A stretch of DNA of 64,000 nt. Source: Endozoicomonas acroporae (GTDB taxonomy: Bacteria > Pseudomonadota > Gammaproteobacteria > Pseudomonadales > Endozoicomonadaceae). Numbering within the stretch: the first letter of the stretch is position 1; every line of letters begins with the position of its first letter. The notes under the pieces were generated by a model, which was not told the origin of the DNA, did not search any database, and saw only the letters and a program-made list of their open reading frames with translations. Both the position numbers and the translations under genes were made by a program. This document shows, piece by piece, positions 56,703 through 64,000 of the stretch. The stretch covers positions 41,098 through 105,097 of the forward strand of contig NZ_PJPV01000017.1 in assembly GCF_002864045.1 (NCBI RefSeq), given 5' to 3'.

Positions 56703-57350
56703 AAGTACTTGCGCAGAGCACCATCAGTGAAGTCAGTTTTTTGCATTAAGAAAAAAACATAACCCGGGAACTTTTACATCACTGGATGGATCAATGATAC
56801 CAAGTATTTTTTTGTACACATTTCCAATGTACTTTTATGCAACATCATCGAGGCCTGTTTATGATTCAGCAACCTATTCAGCAGTCCATTCAGCAACCAA
56901 TTTATGACAGCGCTTCCCAATGTTCAGGGAATGGCGTCGAACATTCCTGGCTCGGCCATGGCGTTGCTGTTGCTAAAGCATTTGCGAAATCATTGATCCC
57001 GATGGAAGATCCTCACTTCAGTATTAATCCCGATAAAGCACTGGAAGGTATTGGGCGACTGGCCACGGCAACTATCGTGCCGTTGAGTCCCATCCTTTTC
57101 ATAGCGAAAGATATTGTCGATGCGTGGTTCGCCAGCTGTGTGCCCGGGCCAGATGTCAAACCGGAATTACCACAGACATCAAAAGCAACCGGGGAAGAGG
57201 CGCAGGAAAAAGAACCCGGCTCGAAAGACGCACCCCTTCAACAGTCATCCGCAGCCCGCTATCAAGGGAGTCAGGGAACCAGAGGACTGCTTGCACTTGG
57301 TACGCTGGCCAGCTCTTTTGAGTATGCCAATTCGAATGACAGTGCCGGTG
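56703..57350 (+). repeat. Duplicated segment, copy 1 (promoter region plus 5' coding part)
   Basis: From about gaaagtacttgcgcagagca to about codon 160 of the downstream gene this segment is nearly identical to 62521-63150. The match includes about 150 bp of non-coding leader, then fades abruptly in the coding region where the repeats begin. Confidence 0.88.
56814..56832. promoter_or_regulatory. Inverted repeat upstream of beta-helix gene, copy 1
   Basis: gtaca-N9-tgtac, about 28 bp before the ATG at 56861, conserved exactly at 62630-62648 in the paralogue. It could be an operator, or just part of the duplication. Confidence 0.4.
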
Positions 57351-58000
57351 ATTCATTTCCCATAAACAATATAGATGATCTGCGCAGGATTGGTAATGGC
57401 CTTTCACTGGCTGGTACATACCATCAGACGACGGATATAGTTGTCCCTCAAGGCTTTCAAGCCATTGGTCGTGGCAAAGGTCCATTCACCGGTAAGTACG
57501 ATGGGGGGTGCAATACCATCAAAGGCTTGGATGACTGTCTTGTTGACCGTCTGGAAGGCAGCATCAGTAACCTTGGCTTTACCGATGGCACGATAAATAA
57601 AGATGAGCGTGGGGATGGGCGAGCTGGGATAGCAGCCTGTATTGTCGAGAAGAATGGCAATGTCAATGATATATGGGCCAAAAAAATTCATATTACGACC
57701 TCGGGGTTAAGTCGTGACGCCGGCATCGGGGCGGGGCAGGTTAGAGGAAGTGTTGCCAATATCACGGCGGTGGATTGCTCGGTCACAAGCGAAAAAGACA
57801 ATTCAAACGTTGGCATCGGGGGTGGGTTAGTGGACAAAGGAGGAACCGTTTACAATACCACGGCAGTGAAATGCAACGTCGCAAGCGGAGGACGTATGTC
57901 AAACGCCGGCATCGGGGGGGGAAGGTTGATGGAAAGGTTGAATACACCACGGCGGTGGGCTGCGAGGTCAAAACCGGATATTCAAAATACGATGATATAA
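56861..58000 (+). CDS. Beta-helix-like repeat protein A, 5' part (frameshifted)
   Basis: The ATG at 56861 has GAGG seven bases upstream; an ATG at 56837 is less likely. N-terminus: PIQQSIQQPIYD, then a moderately hydrophobic segment (RLATATIVPLSPILFIAKDIVDAWF, residues about 63-87), a charged linker, and from about 190 repeats with the core AGIGGGLV-x-K-x-G-x-V-x-x-TTAV-x-C-x-V. These resemble GLUG-type or other short parallel beta-helix repeats. At 57914-57921 a run of eight G ends the frame: the 27 residues after NAGIGGG are foreign, while the adjacent frame goes on with KVDGKVEYTTAVGCEV. One more G would rejoin them. Function unknown; surface or secreted adhesin-like role is a guess. Confidence 0.6.
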   Translation: MIQQPIQQSIQQPIYDSASQCSGNGVEHSWLGHGVAVAKAFAKSLIPMEDPHFSINPDKALEGIGRLATATIVPLSPILFIAKDIVDAWFASCVPGPDVKPELPQTSKATGEEAQEKEPGSKDAPLQQSSAARYQGSQGTRGLLALGTLASSFEYANSNDSAGDSFPINNIDDLRRIGNGLSLAGTYHQTTDIVVPQGFQAIGRGKGPFTGKYDGGCNTIKGLDDCLVDRLEGSISNLGFTDGTINKDERGDGRAGIAACIVEKNGNVNDIWAKKIHITTSGLSRDAGIGAGQVRGSVANITAVDCSVTSEKDNSNVGIGGGLVDKGGTVYNTTAVKCNVASGGRMSNAGIGGGRLMERLNTPRRWAARSKPDIQNTMI

Positions 58001-58920
58001 AAACCGGACATACAGCTCACGCCGGCATCGGGGGAGGGCTAGTTGGTAAAGAAGGGAATGTTTCCTATACCACGGCGGTGGACAGCGAGGTCATAGTCAT
58101 GGGTAGTCATTCACATGCCGGCATCGGGAGGGGGCGAGGGGGAAGGGTTTTCTATACCACGGCGGTGAACAGTAAGGTCCATGGCAAACCACAGAATTAT
58201 TATCCCTCTGACTCTAATTATCATCTTCGTTGCCAAAATGCAGACCCACGAGTGTTAACAGCCAATTGCTCTATCAGAACTGAATTTCAGGATTCGGGTT
58301 TTTCGTATAATGATGCTTGCCCGAAACATGGCACTATAGCGTCAACAGAAGCTGCAGCATCAACTGCCCCTACAACGCCAACAACTGAGCCGACGTTAGC
58401 AGACACCAGAGTCTCAACAATCGCTACAGTATCAACAACTGCTTCGGCGTTAAAAGACACTACAGCATCAACTGCCCCTACAACGCCAACAACTGAGCCG
58501 ACGTTAGCAGACACCAGAGTCTCAACAGACGCTAAAGTATCAACAACCGCTTCGGCGTCAACAGAGGAGGCGGCGTTAGCAGCCGACACAGTGTCAACAG
58601 GCGCAACAGCATCAACAGCCGCTACGGCGGCGAGTATTACCACAGGTTCCCTTCTGGCGTTAGGCGGATTAGGGATTGTCGGCTATTCAACCTATCAATG
58701 GATTACCGGTTACCGGAATGGGTTGCGTGGTAAGGAGCTGGCGAAGAAACCCCTGACTCGTGGTAAAGAACTGGCTAGCGCTGCGGTCAACTCGGTATCA
58801 CAGTGTATTCAGGGAACCAGGGAACGAATGAACAGGCAGAGAGTTCCTACACAGAAACCAGATCATGAAATGAGCCAGGTACTGACTGACAGAGTAACGG
58901 AGCTGGACAAACGTGTGTAA
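57922..58920 (+). pseudogene. Beta-helix-like repeat protein A, 3' part in shifted frame
   Basis: Continues the repeats (KVDGKVEYTTAVGCEVK, AHAGIGGGLVGKEGNVSYTTAVDSEV, SHAGIGRGRGGRVFYTTAVNSKV), then a Cys-containing spacer, a Ser/Thr/Ala-rich stretch with a 39-residue duplicated block (TASTAPTTPTTEPTLADTRV twice), a hydrophobic segment (SLLALGGLGIVGYSTYQW) and a basic tail. The open frame extends upstream to 57775 but that part is out of register with the protein. With the 5' part this would be a protein of about 686 residues. Either a slipped-strand phase-variable gene currently off, a pseudogene, or a sequence error. Confidence 0.6.
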
Positions 58921-59060
58921 CTTATTTATTCAGACACTCCCCTGTATTGGAGCCTTTAAAAAAGGCGACCGTCACTGAACAGTCGCCTTTTCATAGCACC
59001 AGAATGTCAGAACGATCAGGTTGCTGCTGATTCTTCCTGTTTTCCCTCTACAGAGTTCGA

Positions 59061-59353
59061 AGCATAAGGGGGATGCCACAGGGATCGGTGATATCGCCGC
59101 TATTATCAAATATTTATTAGTCGAAGCAGTGGAAACTTCAACATTGTCAGACGAACCAGCAAAGAGGGAATGCGAGCGACATTGAGCAAGATCAAAGACT
59201 ATCTCAACACTGTGTTGCCTAAAGTAAAAGTTCTTCATCCATGGCCGGAGCACCGGTTTGACGTTAAATACTCGAGGTAGGAGTCGTATGCGCTAGCAGT
59301 GCAAGTACGGATCTGCGCAGGGGGTGGCGGGTGACCGCCATTCCTACTGTGAC
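59061..59353 (+). mobile_element. Group II intron 3' remnant
   Basis: At 59061-59117 one frame reads SIRGMPQGSVISPLLSNIY, the active-site-adjacent motif of intron-encoded reverse transcriptases, ending at a stop. Another frame (59154 onward) reads SKIKDYLNTVLPKVKV then HPWPEHRFDVKYSR and stop, matching maturase C-termini. Directly after it, 59281-59313 (gagtcgtatgcgc ... gcaagtacggatc) fits intron domain V, and ggggtggcgggtgaccgcca fits domain VI. Most of the reverse transcriptase is deleted and the frame is broken, so it is dead. Confidence 0.75.
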
Positions 59354-59385
59354 CGACGAATTTTATAGATCAAATTCGCAGTTCT

Positions 59386-59599
59386 CTAGGAGCCTGTCCG
59401 AGAATAGCGCCCGTAGCGAGGATGGCAGAAAATTGAGGATGAAAATTCCGTTTTGTGAGGTGAATAGCGGGGCTATTTGCCGAACAAAACGGAATTTTTA
59501 GACCAATTTGCTGCCACCGCACGACTGCATGGATGCAGGAGCTAGGGCAACGAAGGAGCAGTTGCCGGTAGGGCAGTCTATTCTCGGACAGGCTGCTAG
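59386..59599. mobile_element. 214-bp MITE-like element with 22-bp terminal inverted repeats
   Basis: Left end ctaggagcctgtccgagaat(ag), right end ctattctcggacaggctgct(ag): 21 of 22 positions match in inverse. A second inner inverted pair aaaattccgttttgt / acaaaacggaattttt spans 59437-59500. Interior also has ggcaacgaaggagcag. No open frame. The right end covers the stop codon of the RAP-domain gene, so insertion may have set that C-terminus. Right-end copies occur at 19849, 39251 and 40255. Confidence 0.75.
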
Positions 59600-62367
59600 G
59601 TGCTTCCTTTGGTTTTTTGTGTGCCGAAGCCCTGCAACTTTCTCCGATCATTATCCCCATTATGAGTTTTTACTGGCTTCTTTCTCTTCCTGTTTCTCTT
59701 TTTTGGTTTATCTGTTTGCTCTTCTACATGTTCTTCGGCGGTAAAGTAACAGTCATCTGAGAATTGCCCTCCTTCATCGGCAGTAACGTATGCCTCATCT
59801 GCTGATTCCTCGCCACTTTTAAGTGACACAGAGCCATGGGCCTCTGGCGGGATGGCTAACCTTGTCTTTATTTGATCAATCACTATTTTCATTGAATTGT
59901 GGTTATCAAGCTTGTTCACCGGGATTTCAATGACCTCAAATCCTAATTTTTGCAGCAGGGCGATTTTCAATAAAGTCGAACCATTCCTGGTTTTGAAATC
60001 ACCATTCACATAATGGAAAGGTCCCTGAACGTCGATAACTATGTTGTAATCTGGCAGTCTCAGGTCAACCGGAGGTAATGAGTTCAGACTTTTTTCTTCC
60101 TCAATGCTCAAAGACGGAAGGCTTGATCGAAGTTGATCGCGGAAGGTGGATTGTGTTTGTGAAATGTTTGTTCGGTAATGGGGGACCACCGGACACGCTC
60201 TCCCAAGCCAGCTCGCCGCCATGGCAAGGAGGTATTGATCCTCTGTATTGCCTGAGAACGTATTTTCCAGGCGAGAAAATAGTTCACCTATGTGCTTTTC
60301 AAGCGGGTTTTTATCATTGCTACCTGAGTCCAGATAAAATCTGGCACAGAATACCATTACTCCCCAGAGAGACATCCGTATACCTTGCTGAGAGAACTGA
60401 GGGTTTTCACTGATTCTGTCCACAAGAGAATCGAACGTAGATTGAACCAGGTTCAGCTCAATGGCCTCACCCAGTTTCGCCACGGCCCACAGCAGGTTGG
60501 CGATATGCTTAGGAATAAAGAGGTCTTTCTCTTCTTTTGATTCGGCTTTGGCTGTCACATGGTACAACAGCGCGGCCAGGGCTTCTTTGAGCTTCGCTGT
60601 CTTCTCCAGCTCCAGCCCGTTGTCCACCAGTGTCACCACGGCCCACAGCAGGTTGACGGTAGCTTGAGTGTTGAAGTGGTCTTTCTCTTCTTTTGATCCG
60701 GCTTTGGTTTTCACAAGGGGCAACAGCGCGGCCACGGCCTCTTTGAGCTTCGGTGTTTTATCCAGCGCCAGCCCGTTGTCCACCAGTTTCGCCACCGCCC
60801 ACAGCAGGTTGGCGATATGCTGAGAATTCAAGTGGTCATTCTCTTTTTTTGCTTCGGCTTTGGTTTTCACATGGGGCAACAGCGCAGCCACGGCGTCTTT
60901 GAGCTTCGGTGTCTTCTCCAGAGCCAGCCCATTGTCCACCAGTTTCGCCACCGCCCACAGCAGGTTGGCGATATGCTGAGAAATAAAGTGGTCTTTCTCT
61001 TCTTTTGATTCGGCTTTGGTTTTCACATGGTACAACAGCACGGCCACGGCCTCTTTGAGCTTCGCTGTCTTCTCCAGCGCCAGCCCGTTGTCCACCAGTG
61101 TCGCCAAGGCCCACAGCAGGTTGGCAGTACCTTGAGTGTTGAAGTGGTCTTGCTCTTCTTTTGATTTGGCTTTGGTTGTTACATGGCACAACAACGCGGC
61201 CACGGCCGCTTTGAGCTTCGGTGTCTTCTCCAGCGCCAGCCCGTTGTCCACCAGTTTCGCCACGGCCCACAGCAGGTTAGCGGTACCTTGAGTGTTGAAG
61301 TGGTCTTTATCTTCTTTTGATTCGGCTTTGGTTTTCACATGGGGCAACAGCGCAGCCACGGCCTCTTTGAGCTTCGGTGTCTTCTCCAGCGCCAGCCCGT
61401 TGTCCACCAGTTTCGCCACAGCCCACAGCAGGTTGGCGATATGCTGAGGATTAAAGTGGTCCTTCTCTTCTTTTGATTCGGCTTTGGTTTTCACATGGCG
61501 CAAAAGTGCGGCCACGGCCTCTATAAGCTTCGGTGTCTTCTCCAGCTCCAGCCCGTTGTCCACCAGTTTCGTCACGGCCCACAGCAGGTTGGCGACTTCC
61601 TGTGGCTTGAAATGGTCTTTCTCTTCTTTTGCTTCGGCTTTGGTTTTTACATGGGGCAACAGCGCGGCCACGGCCGCTTTTAGCCTCGGTGTCTTCTCCA
61701 GCGCCAGCCCGTTGTCCACCAGTTTCGCTACGGCCCACAGCAGGTTGGCGATACCTTGTGCATCAATATCCCTGGCTTCAGGTTTTTGATTGCACTTAAG
61801 TATTACTGGGTCAAGTAAAGTTGACAGTAAAGCAGCTTGAGTTTCCTTAACCCACTCATCCGTGTATTTATAAGGGGTAAAAACACCCGCTGAAGTAAAT
61901 GAATGAAGCGTTGTCGTCAGGCTTTGCCAAGTCCACCCGGGTGTCGCTTTAAAATCACGCAACAATGGTATCAGTTGGCGTTGTTCACTATGATGTAAAG
62001 GGCGTTTTGACGCTGATGTGTATTGTTTAATTGAACTGGCAAATTGACCATGTTTTTTACCATCATACCGATCACCATAACGAGCAGATATCCTTACCAG
62101 CCAATCCATTTTTTCTTGTGTGATAAGAGCATTAAAATCATAAACAGGTTTTACTGAATGTTTTGGTGGATAGTGAGCAGAACATGCGTCAGAAGTATGA
62201 TTAAATTCATTACCCATTGGGATAGAGGGGAGTGGAGTATTTGCCTGCCTGACTGTGCCATGCCTGTACCGCCCACTCCTTGCAGTATCGGCATGATTAT
62301 CCGGTTGTTTATAATTATTACCTGATGTCGTGTATTTCCAACTTATACCAGCAGTGTCTCTATCCAT
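59596..62367 (-). CDS. OPR-like helical repeat protein with C-terminal RAP domain
   Basis: 923 residues. The first 200 residues include a low-complexity N-terminus and a helical domain (DWLVRISARYGDRYDGKKHGQF). About 204-640 are nine tandem units of 52 residues, each with (P/T)Q-x-x-ANLLWAVAKLVDNGL, EKTPKLKEAVAALL and a charged KTKAESKEEKDHF link. The ANLLWAVAKL helix matches octotricopeptide-type repeats of organelle RNA-binding proteins. After a non-repeat helical part, about 765-835 is a RAP domain (VDLRLPDYNIVIDVQGPFHY, STLLKIALLQKLGFEVIEIP). The C-terminus is Lys/Arg-rich. In eukaryotes this architecture acts on mitochondrial or plastid RNA; a host-organelle effector is an inference. The gene lies between two paralogous beta-helix genes. 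Confidence 0.72.
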   Translation of the reverse strand: MDRDTAGISWKYTTSGNNYKQPDNHADTARSGRYRHGTVRQANTPLPSIPMGNEFNHTSDACSAHYPPKHSVKPVYDFNALITQEKMDWLVRISARYGDRYDGKKHGQFASSIKQYTSASKRPLHHSEQRQLIPLLRDFKATPGWTWQSLTTTLHSFTSAGVFTPYKYTDEWVKETQAALLSTLLDPVILKCNQKPEARDIDAQGIANLLWAVAKLVDNGLALEKTPRLKAAVAALLPHVKTKAEAKEEKDHFKPQEVANLLWAVTKLVDNGLELEKTPKLIEAVAALLRHVKTKAESKEEKDHFNPQHIANLLWAVAKLVDNGLALEKTPKLKEAVAALLPHVKTKAESKEDKDHFNTQGTANLLWAVAKLVDNGLALEKTPKLKAAVAALLCHVTTKAKSKEEQDHFNTQGTANLLWALATLVDNGLALEKTAKLKEAVAVLLYHVKTKAESKEEKDHFISQHIANLLWAVAKLVDNGLALEKTPKLKDAVAALLPHVKTKAEAKKENDHLNSQHIANLLWAVAKLVDNGLALDKTPKLKEAVAALLPLVKTKAGSKEEKDHFNTQATVNLLWAVVTLVDNGLELEKTAKLKEALAALLYHVTAKAESKEEKDLFIPKHIANLLWAVAKLGEAIELNLVQSTFDSLVDRISENPQFSQQGIRMSLWGVMVFCARFYLDSGSNDKNPLEKHIGELFSRLENTFSGNTEDQYLLAMAASWLGRACPVVPHYRTNISQTQSTFRDQLRSSLPSLSIEEEKSLNSLPPVDLRLPDYNIVIDVQGPFHYVNGDFKTRNGSTLLKIALLQKLGFEVIEIPVNKLDNHNSMKIVIDQIKTRLAIPPEAHGSVSLKSGEESADEAYVTADEGGQFSDDCYFTAEEHVEEQTDKPKKRNRKRKKPVKTHNGDNDRRKLQGFGTQKTKGST
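60437..61770 (-). repeat. 156-bp tandem repeat array in the RAP-domain gene
   Basis: The string cacggcccacagcaggtt recurs every 156 bp (60481, 60637, 60793 and so on to about 61729) with a few base changes. Nine units in phase with codons. Neighbouring units are over 85 percent alike by eye, suggesting concerted evolution. Confidence 0.9.
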
Positions 62368-62520
62368 AATTATATTTCATTAATTCATAAAAAATATAAA
62401 AAGTAGACTACTTTTCGGTGCCCGGCAATGGACTGAGAATCAATGCCTTCAGGACAGCAGTGCAAAAGATTTGGTACAAAGCCTTAAAGCGGCGCAGCCA
62501 GAGAAGCAGACTGAACTGGA

Positions 62521-63150
62521 AGTACTTGCGCAGAGCATCATAGTGAAGTCAGTTTTTTGCATTAAGAAAAAAACATAACCCGGGAACTTTTACATCACTG
62601 GATGGATCAATGACGCCAGGTAATTTTTTGTACACATTTCCAATGTACTTTTATGCAACATCATCGAGGCCTGTTTATGATTCAGCAACCTATTCAGCAG
62701 TCCATTCAGCAACCAATTTATGACAGCGCTTCCCAATGTTCAGGGAATGGTGCCGAACATTCCTGGCTCGGCCATGGCGTTGCTGTTGCTAAAGCATTTG
62801 CGAAATCATTGATTCCGATGGAAGATCCTCACTTCAGTATTAATCCCGATAAAGCACTGGAAGGTATTGGGCGACTGGCCACGGCAACTATCGTGCCGTT
62901 GAGTCCCATCCTTTTCATGGCGAAAGATATTGCCGATGCGTGGTTCGCTAGCTGTGTGCCCGGGCCAGATGTCAAACCGGAATTACCGCAGACATCAAAA
63001 GCAACCGGGGAAGAGGCGCAGGAAAAAGAACCCGGCTCGAAAGACGCACCCCTTCAACAGCCATCCGCAGTCCGCTATCAAGGGAGTCAGGGAACCAGAG
63101 GGCTGCTTGCACTTGGCACGCTGGCCAGCTCTTTTCACTATGCCAATTCG
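62521..63150 (+). repeat. Duplicated segment, copy 2
   Basis: Paralogous to 56703-57350: same leader (ttgcgcagagca, cattaagaaaaaaacataac, gtacacatttccaatgtac) and same first 160 codons with only scattered substitutions. Confidence 0.88.
62630..62648. promoter_or_regulatory. Inverted repeat upstream of beta-helix gene, copy 2
   Basis: gtaca-N9-tgtac, identical to 56814-56832 although the bases just before it differ between copies (tgataccaagta versus tgacgccaggta). Confidence 0.4.
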
Positions 63151-64000
63151 GATGCCAATGCCGATTGTCCACAACCCATAAAGATGCCCATAAAGATTAA
63201 TGATACGAAAACCCTGGACAAGATTGGTCGAGATCCCTGCTATCCACTGGACGGTACATACCAACAGACGGCGGATATTGTTGCCACTCAAGACTTTCAA
63301 TCCATTGGCAGTGATACCGATCCATTCACCGGGCAGTACGATGGGCAGTGCCGTACCATCAGCGACCTGCCTGACTGTCTTGTTGACACTCTGAAAGGCC
63401 GCATCAGTGACCTTCACTTGACTGGTGCCAATATAATAAATTCCACGAAGGTGACTGGGTTAGCAGCCTGTGTTGTTGATATTAATGGCACAGTCAGTGG
63501 TGTCCGGGCCGAAAATGCTCGTATTTCCACCTTGGGTGACAACGTTTACGCCGGCATTGGAGGAGGGGAGGTTAAAGGAACGGTTGCCAACATCACGGCG
63601 GTGGACAGCACGGTCAAAACCTCGGGTGTACGTGCATTCGCCGGCATCGGGGGAGGGCATGTTTTCAATCGAGCAACGGTTGTCGGCACCACGGCGGTGA
63701 ACAGCACGGTCGAAACCAAGGAAAAAAATGCACACGCAGGCATCGGGGGAGGGTATGTCGATCGAGCAAAGGTTGCCGACACCACGGCGGTAGACAGCAC
63801 GGTCAAAACCTCGGGTGTACAAGCATACGCCGGCATCGGGGGAGGGCTTGTCGATCGAGCAAATGTTTCCGACACCACGGCGGTGGACAGCACGGTCGAA
63901 ACCTCGGGTAAAGATGCATACGCCGGCATCGGGGGAGGGTTCGTTGATGGAGCAACGGTTACCGACACCACGGCGGTGAACAGCACGGTCAAAACCTCGG
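62677..64000 (+). CDS. Beta-helix-like repeat protein B, 5' part (runs off window)
   Basis: Open without stop from the ATG at 62677 (GAGG upstream) to the window edge, 441 codons. Residues 1-160 are nearly identical to protein A; then the sequence diverges (SDANADCPQPIKMPIKINDTK). From about residue 285 units of 31-32 residues appear: YAGIGGGLVDRANVSDTTAV then DSTVETSGKDA, five seen so far, more regular than in protein A, with a 90-93-bp DNA period. Each unit carries a gg-rich stretch (atcgggggaggg). Intact here, unlike protein A. Likely a parallel beta-helix; function not known. Confidence 0.7.
   Translation, partial: MIQQPIQQSIQQPIYDSASQCSGNGAEHSWLGHGVAVAKAFAKSLIPMEDPHFSINPDKALEGIGRLATATIVPLSPILFMAKDIADAWFASCVPGPDVKPELPQTSKATGEEAQEKEPGSKDAPLQQPSAVRYQGSQGTRGLLALGTLASSFHYANSDANADCPQPIKMPIKINDTKTLDKIGRDPCYPLDGTYQQTADIVATQDFQSIGSDTDPFTGQYDGQCRTISDLPDCLVDTLKGRISDLHLTGANIINSTKVTGLAACVVDINGTVSGVRAENARISTLGDNVYAGIGGGEVKGTVANITAVDSTVKTSGVRAFAGIGGGHVFNRATVVGTTAVNSTVETKEKNAHAGIGGGYVDRAKVADTTAVDSTVKTSGVQAYAGIGGGLVDRANVSDTTAVDSTVETSGKDAYAGIGGGFVDGATVTDTTAVNSTVKTS

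Noticed and set aside
58972..59253. 93-codon minus-strand frame
   Set aside because: It runs antisense to the group II intron remnant and has no recognisable family.
62450..62580. Reading frame LVQSLKAAQPEKQTELEVLAQS before the second beta-helix gene
   Set aside because: A possible fossil of an upstream coding end (a similar VLAQS end occurs near 56710), but too short and degenerate to annotate.

Overview
The window reads as a chromosomal segment of a host-associated marine gammaproteobacterium, most likely an Endozoicomonas-type member of the Oceanospirillales (inference; no rRNA gene is present to prove it). The backbone genes keep the order known from Pseudomonas: pilGHIJ-chpA-chpC; hslO-pckA; tex-gshA; rsd(algQ)-FKBP-algP-yheS; metX-metW-DUF4426-rdgB-hemW; trmB; hemY-hemX-hemD // hemC-algR-algZ-argH; waaC-waaF. 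Into this bacterial frame are set large single genes with eukaryote-like or effector-like architecture, usually on the strand opposite to, or at the joints of, the conserved blocks.

Layout. 1-0.75 kb: 3' part of apbE. 1.3-4 kb: a TcdA/TcdB-like glycosyltransferase and a protein with ankyrin-like GH(A/T)D repeats. 4-4.3 kb: tandem DnaA-box-like 9-mers and a long palindromic element. 4.3-15 kb (minus): the type IV pilus chemosensory (Chp) cluster, lacking pilK (CheR) and chpB (CheB) between pilJ, chpA and chpC. 15-20 kb: TolC-like protein, Hsp33, PEP carboxykinase. 20-22 kb (minus): a WD40-like propeller protein. 22-29 kb: Tex, GshA, Rsd, FKBP isomerase and AlgP-like histone-H1-type protein. 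29.4-30.4 kb: a RING-H2 protein with arginine-rich tandem repeats, inserted between algP and yheS. 30.6-40 kb: YheS, a TIGR02449-like coiled coil, methionine biosynthesis (MetX/MetW), RdgB, HemW, an orphan low-complexity protein, and TrmB. 40.4-47.2 kb (minus): haem genes hemY, hemX, hemD and hemC, split by a plus-strand gene encoding a RING-H2 domain followed by nucleoporin-like FG/GLFG repeats. 47.4-51 kb: AlgR/AlgZ two-component pair and ArgH. 51-54.3 kb: an acyl-AMP ligase, a PLP decarboxylase and an acyl carrier protein resembling the set found beside exosortases. 54.4-56.5 kb: heptosyltransferases WaaC/WaaF. 56.8-64 kb: two paralogues of a repetitive G-rich beta-helix-like protein, one frameshifted at an 8-G tract, flanking a 923-residue OPR-like/RAP-domain protein, a group II intron remnant and a 214-bp terminal-inverted-repeat element.

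How the genes act together: PilG/H/I/J/ChpA/ChpC and AlgR/AlgZ would control twitching motility and attachment; HemC/D/X/Y, HemW, MetX/W and ArgH are housekeeping biosynthesis. The accessory genes (glycosyltransferase, ankyrin-like, two RING-H2 proteins, WD40-like, OPR/RAP, beta-helix pair) look like a host-interaction repertoire; ubiquitin ligation, nuclear-pore mimicry and organelle-RNA binding are hypotheses from domain composition only. Small mobile palindromic elements sharing the end motif GTCTATTCTCGG recur between genes and may have helped build this mosaic.
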